Below are positions 61,952-64,000 of a DNA stretch of 64,000 nt, one piece after another; position 1 is the first letter of the stretch, and every line of letters starts with the position of its first letter. Position numbers and translations under genes: made by a program. The notes under the pieces are model-generated. The model made no database searches. It was not told the DNA's origin and saw only the letters and a list, made by a program, of their open reading frames with translations. Source of the stretch: Hyphomicrobiales bacterium (lineage in GTDB: Bacteria > Pseudomonadota > Alphaproteobacteria > Rhizobiales > Rhizobiaceae); NCBI GenBank assembly GCA_900472785.1, contig UCJH01000026.1, forward strand, positions 1,459-65,458, given 5' to 3'.

Positions 61952-64000
61952 ATGGCAAGGCAAGAAGCCAACGAACAATTTCTGCTGACATCGTTCCTTG
62001 ACGGCGCGAACGCCAGCTATATCGAGCAGCTCCATGCGCGCTACGAAAGCGATCCATCGTCGGTTTCCGGCGAATGGCAGTCGTTCTTCAAGGCGCTGCA
62101 GGATGCGCCGGAAGACGTGGTGAAGGCAGCCAAGGGCGCCTCCTGGAAGCGCGCGAACTGGCCGATCCCCGCCAATGGCGAACTCGTCTCGGCGCTCGAC
62201 GGAAACTGGGGCGTCGTCGAAAAGGTCATCGAGAAGAAGGTACAGGCAAAGGCGGAAGCCGCCGCCGTCCAGACCGGTGCGCCGGTCAATGCGGCCGACG
62301 TCCACCAGCAGACCCGCGATTCGGTTCGCGCCATCATGATGATCCGCGCCTACCGCATGCGCGGCCACCTGCATGCCAAGCTCGATCCGCTCGGCATCGC
62401 CGCTCCGGTCGAGGATTACAACGAGCTGTCGCCGAAGTCCTATGGCTTCGAAGAGAGCGACTACGATCGCCGCATCTTCCTCGACAACGTGCTCGGCCTC
62501 GAATACGCGACCATCCGCGAGATGATCGAAATCCTCGAGCGCACCTATTGTTCGACGCTCGGCGTCGAGTTCATGCATATCTCCGATCCGGAAATCAAAG
62601 GCTGGGTCCAGGAGCGCATCGAAGGTCCGGACAAGGGCGTCGAGTTCACCCCGGAAGGCAAGAAGGCGATCCTGCAGAAGCTGATCGAGGCTGAGGGATT
62701 CGAGCAGTTCATCGACGTCCGATACAAGGGCACCAAGCGTTTCGGCCTCGACGGCGGCGAAAGCCTCATTCCGGCGCTGGAGCAGATCATCAAGCGCGGC
62801 GGTCAGGAAGGCCTGAAGGAAATCATCCTCGGCATGGCCCATCGCGGCCGCCTCAACGTCCTGACCAACGTCATGGGCAAGCCGCATCGTGCTGTGTTCC
62901 ACGAGTTCAAGGGCGGCTCGGCCGCGCCTGATGATGTCGAAGGTTCGGGTGACGTGAAGTACCATCTGGGTGCCTCCTCGGACCGCGAATTCGACGGCAA
63001 CAAGGTGCATCTGTCGCTGACGGCGAACCCGTCGCATCTTGAAATCGTCAATCCGGTCGTCATGGGCAAGGCGCGCGCCAAGCAGGACCAGATGGCCAAG
63101 GTGTTCGAAGGCGATATCATTCCGCTTTCGGAGCGCGCCCAGGTCATGCCGCTCCTGCTGCATGGCGATGCGGCCTTCGCCGGCCAGGGCGTGACCGCCG
63201 AAATCCTCGGTCTGTCTGGCCTGCGCGGCCATCGCGTCGCCGGCACCGTGCATTTCATCATCAACAACCAGATCGGCTTCACCACCAATCCGGCCTTCTC
63301 GCGCTCGTCGCCCTATCCGTCCGACGTCGCCAAGATGATCGAGGCGCCGATCTTCCACGTCAACGGCGACGATCCGGAGGCGGTGACCTACGCGGCCAAG
63401 ATCGCCACCGAATTCCGGATGAAGTTCCACAAGCCTGTCGTCATCGACATGTTCTGCTACCGCCGCTTCGGCCACAACGAGGGCGACGAGCCGTCGTTCA
63501 CGCAGCCGAAGATGTACAAGGTCATCCGCGCCCATAAGACTGTCGTCCAGATCTACGGCGAGCGGCTGATCGCCGAAGGCCTGATTTCGGAAGGCGAGCT
63601 GGAAAAGATGCGTGCCGACTGGCGCGCCCATCTGGAACAGGAATTCGAGGCCGGGCAGTCCTACAAGCCGAACAAGGCAGACTGGCTGGACGGCGTCTGG
63701 TCCGGGCTTCGTGCCGCCGACAACCAGGACGAACAGCGCCGCGGCAAGACCTCGGTGCCGATGAAGACATTGAAGGAAGTCGGCCGCAAGCTGTCGGAAG
63801 TTCCGGCCGGCTTCAACGCCCATAAGACGATCCAGCGCTTCATGGACAACCGTGCCGGCATGGTCACATCCGGCGACGGGGTCGACTGGGCGATGGCCGA
63901 GGCGCTCGCCTTCGGCACGCTTTGCGTCGAAGGCACCAAGATCCGCCTCTCCGGCCAGGATTGCGAACGCGGCACCTTCTCGCAGCGGCATTCGGTGCTT
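61952..64000 (+). CDS. sucA: 2-oxoglutarate dehydrogenase E1 component (partial, 3' end outside)
   Basis: TPP-dependent decarboxylase of the 2-oxoglutarate dehydrogenase complex. The frame is open for 683 codons to the window edge; the family is about 1000 residues, so about one-third is missing. Visible: the N-terminal binding helix region [38 protein letters not shown], the TPP-binding [17 protein letters not shown] and [16 protein letters not shown] and [11 protein letters not shown] blocks, and [21 protein letters not shown]. The last residues in the window are in the conserved [19 protein letters not shown] start at ATG 61952; a small hairpin (GCGGAC/GTCCGC, 61926-61943) lies directly before it and may shield the start. 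Confidence 0.96.
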   Translation, partial: MARQEANEQFLLTSFLDGANASYIEQLHARYESDPSSVSGEWQSFFKALQDAPEDVVKAAKGASWKRANWPIPANGELVSALDGNWGVVEKVIEKKVQAKAEAAAVQTGAPVNAADVHQQTRDSVRAIMMIRAYRMRGHLHAKLDPLGIAAPVEDYNELSPKSYGFEESDYDRRIFLDNVLGLEYATIREMIEILERTYCSTLGVEFMHISDPEIKGWVQERIEGPDKGVEFTPEGKKAILQKLIEAEGFEQFIDVRYKGTKRFGLDGGESLIPALEQIIKRGGQEGLKEIILGMAHRGRLNVLTNVMGKPHRAVFHEFKGGSAAPDDVEGSGDVKYHLGASSDREFDGNKVHLSLTANPSHLEIVNPVVMGKARAKQDQMAKVFEGDIIPLSERAQVMPLLLHGDAAFAGQGVTAEILGLSGLRGHRVAGTVHFIINNQIGFTTNPAFSRSSPYPSDVAKMIEAPIFHVNGDDPEAVTYAAKIATEFRMKFHKPVVIDMFCYRRFGHNEGDEPSFTQPKMYKVIRAHKTVVQIYGERLIAEGLISEGELEKMRADWRAHLEQEFEAGQSYKPNKADWLDGVWSGLRAADNQDEQRRGKTSVPMKTLKEVGRKLSEVPAGFNAHKTIQRFMDNRAGMVTSGDGVDWAMAEALAFGTLCVEGTKIRLSGQDCERGTFSQRHSVL

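Noticed and set aside
61910-63991. Long open frame on the minus strand opposite sucA (about 690 codons)
   Set aside because: It is a mirror of sucA caused by third-position G/C bias; the encoded protein has no recognisable domain, and sucA on the plus strand is clearly the gene.

Overview
The window is a G+C-rich stretch of alphaproteobacterial chromosome, most probably from the Rhizobiaceae (Rhizobium, Agrobacterium or Ensifer type). The grounds are the gene content and order: rimM-trmD-rplS near leuC; hemC-hemD-mic60-hemY divergent from tsaD-gpsA; sdhCDAB followed by an Omp19-like lipoprotein, zapE and mdh-sucCD-sucA; a second RpoH-type sigma factor behind an EcfG-type promoter; and a TPP riboswitch in front of thiBPQ. 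The genus cannot be fixed from sequence reading alone. I see no prophage, insertion sequence, CRISPR array, rRNA operon or integrated plasmid. The only RNA genes or elements seen are one tRNA-Gly(GCC) and the TPP riboswitch.

Layout. 1-4.4 kb: ribosome-maturation and translation genes (rimM, trmD, rplS) interrupted by a GAF-GGDEF-PilZ-like signalling protein and a TSUP exporter. 4.5-12.4 kb: envelope and uptake genes (NTF2-like secreted protein, amino-acid ABC binding protein and permease without an ATPase, two L,D-transpeptidases, an OmpA-type lipoprotein), leuC, a small AT-rich island with a 63-residue membrane protein, and a CenR/OtpR-like response regulator with a one-domain cyclic-nucleotide-binding protein. 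12.4-22 kb: TonB siderophore receptor, xthA, a P-loop kinase, lolA, ftsK, and glnK-amtB behind a sigma-54 promoter. 22-30.3 kb: tesB, a UbiH-family hydroxylase, small quality-control proteins (Trm112-like, Lon-N-like, CnoX-type thioredoxin), a prolyl-tRNA editing protein, tRNA-Gly, an ABC-F ATPase and thiamine diphosphokinase. 30.4-36.1 kb: a divergent MarR/MFS pair and the riboswitch-controlled thiBPQ importer. 36.4-43.6 kb: M48 lipoprotein protease, rpoH2, GNAT, pyrophosphatase, YggT, MFS and TerB proteins. 43.6-48.4 kb: hemY, mic60, hemD and hemC. 48.4-52.5 kb: tsaD, gpsA, YciI, EVE, a METTL20-like methyltransferase and a His/Arg-rich secreted protein. 52.7-64 kb: a TCA-cycle block (sdhCDAB, mdh, sucCD and the first two-thirds of sucA), with a CPCC-type cysteine-rich protein between sdhA and sdhB.

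The genes form several working modules. Nitrogen status acts through GlnK on AmtB. Thiamine supply is covered by a TPP-sensing riboswitch on the importer plus a nearby kinase that makes TPP, the cofactor of SucA. Haem synthesis is next to the membrane-shaping Mic60 homologue. The succinate-to-oxaloacetate segment of the TCA cycle sits in two adjacent operons. Stress control appears as an EcfG promoter driving rpoH2.

The region is mostly conserved core genome and I found no convincing wholly new multi-gene system. The observations most worth checking are the CPCC protein inside the sdh operon, palindromes in front of sdhC and mdh, the MarR operator, the single-chain GGDEF-PilZ-like protein, and the His/Arg-rich secreted protein.
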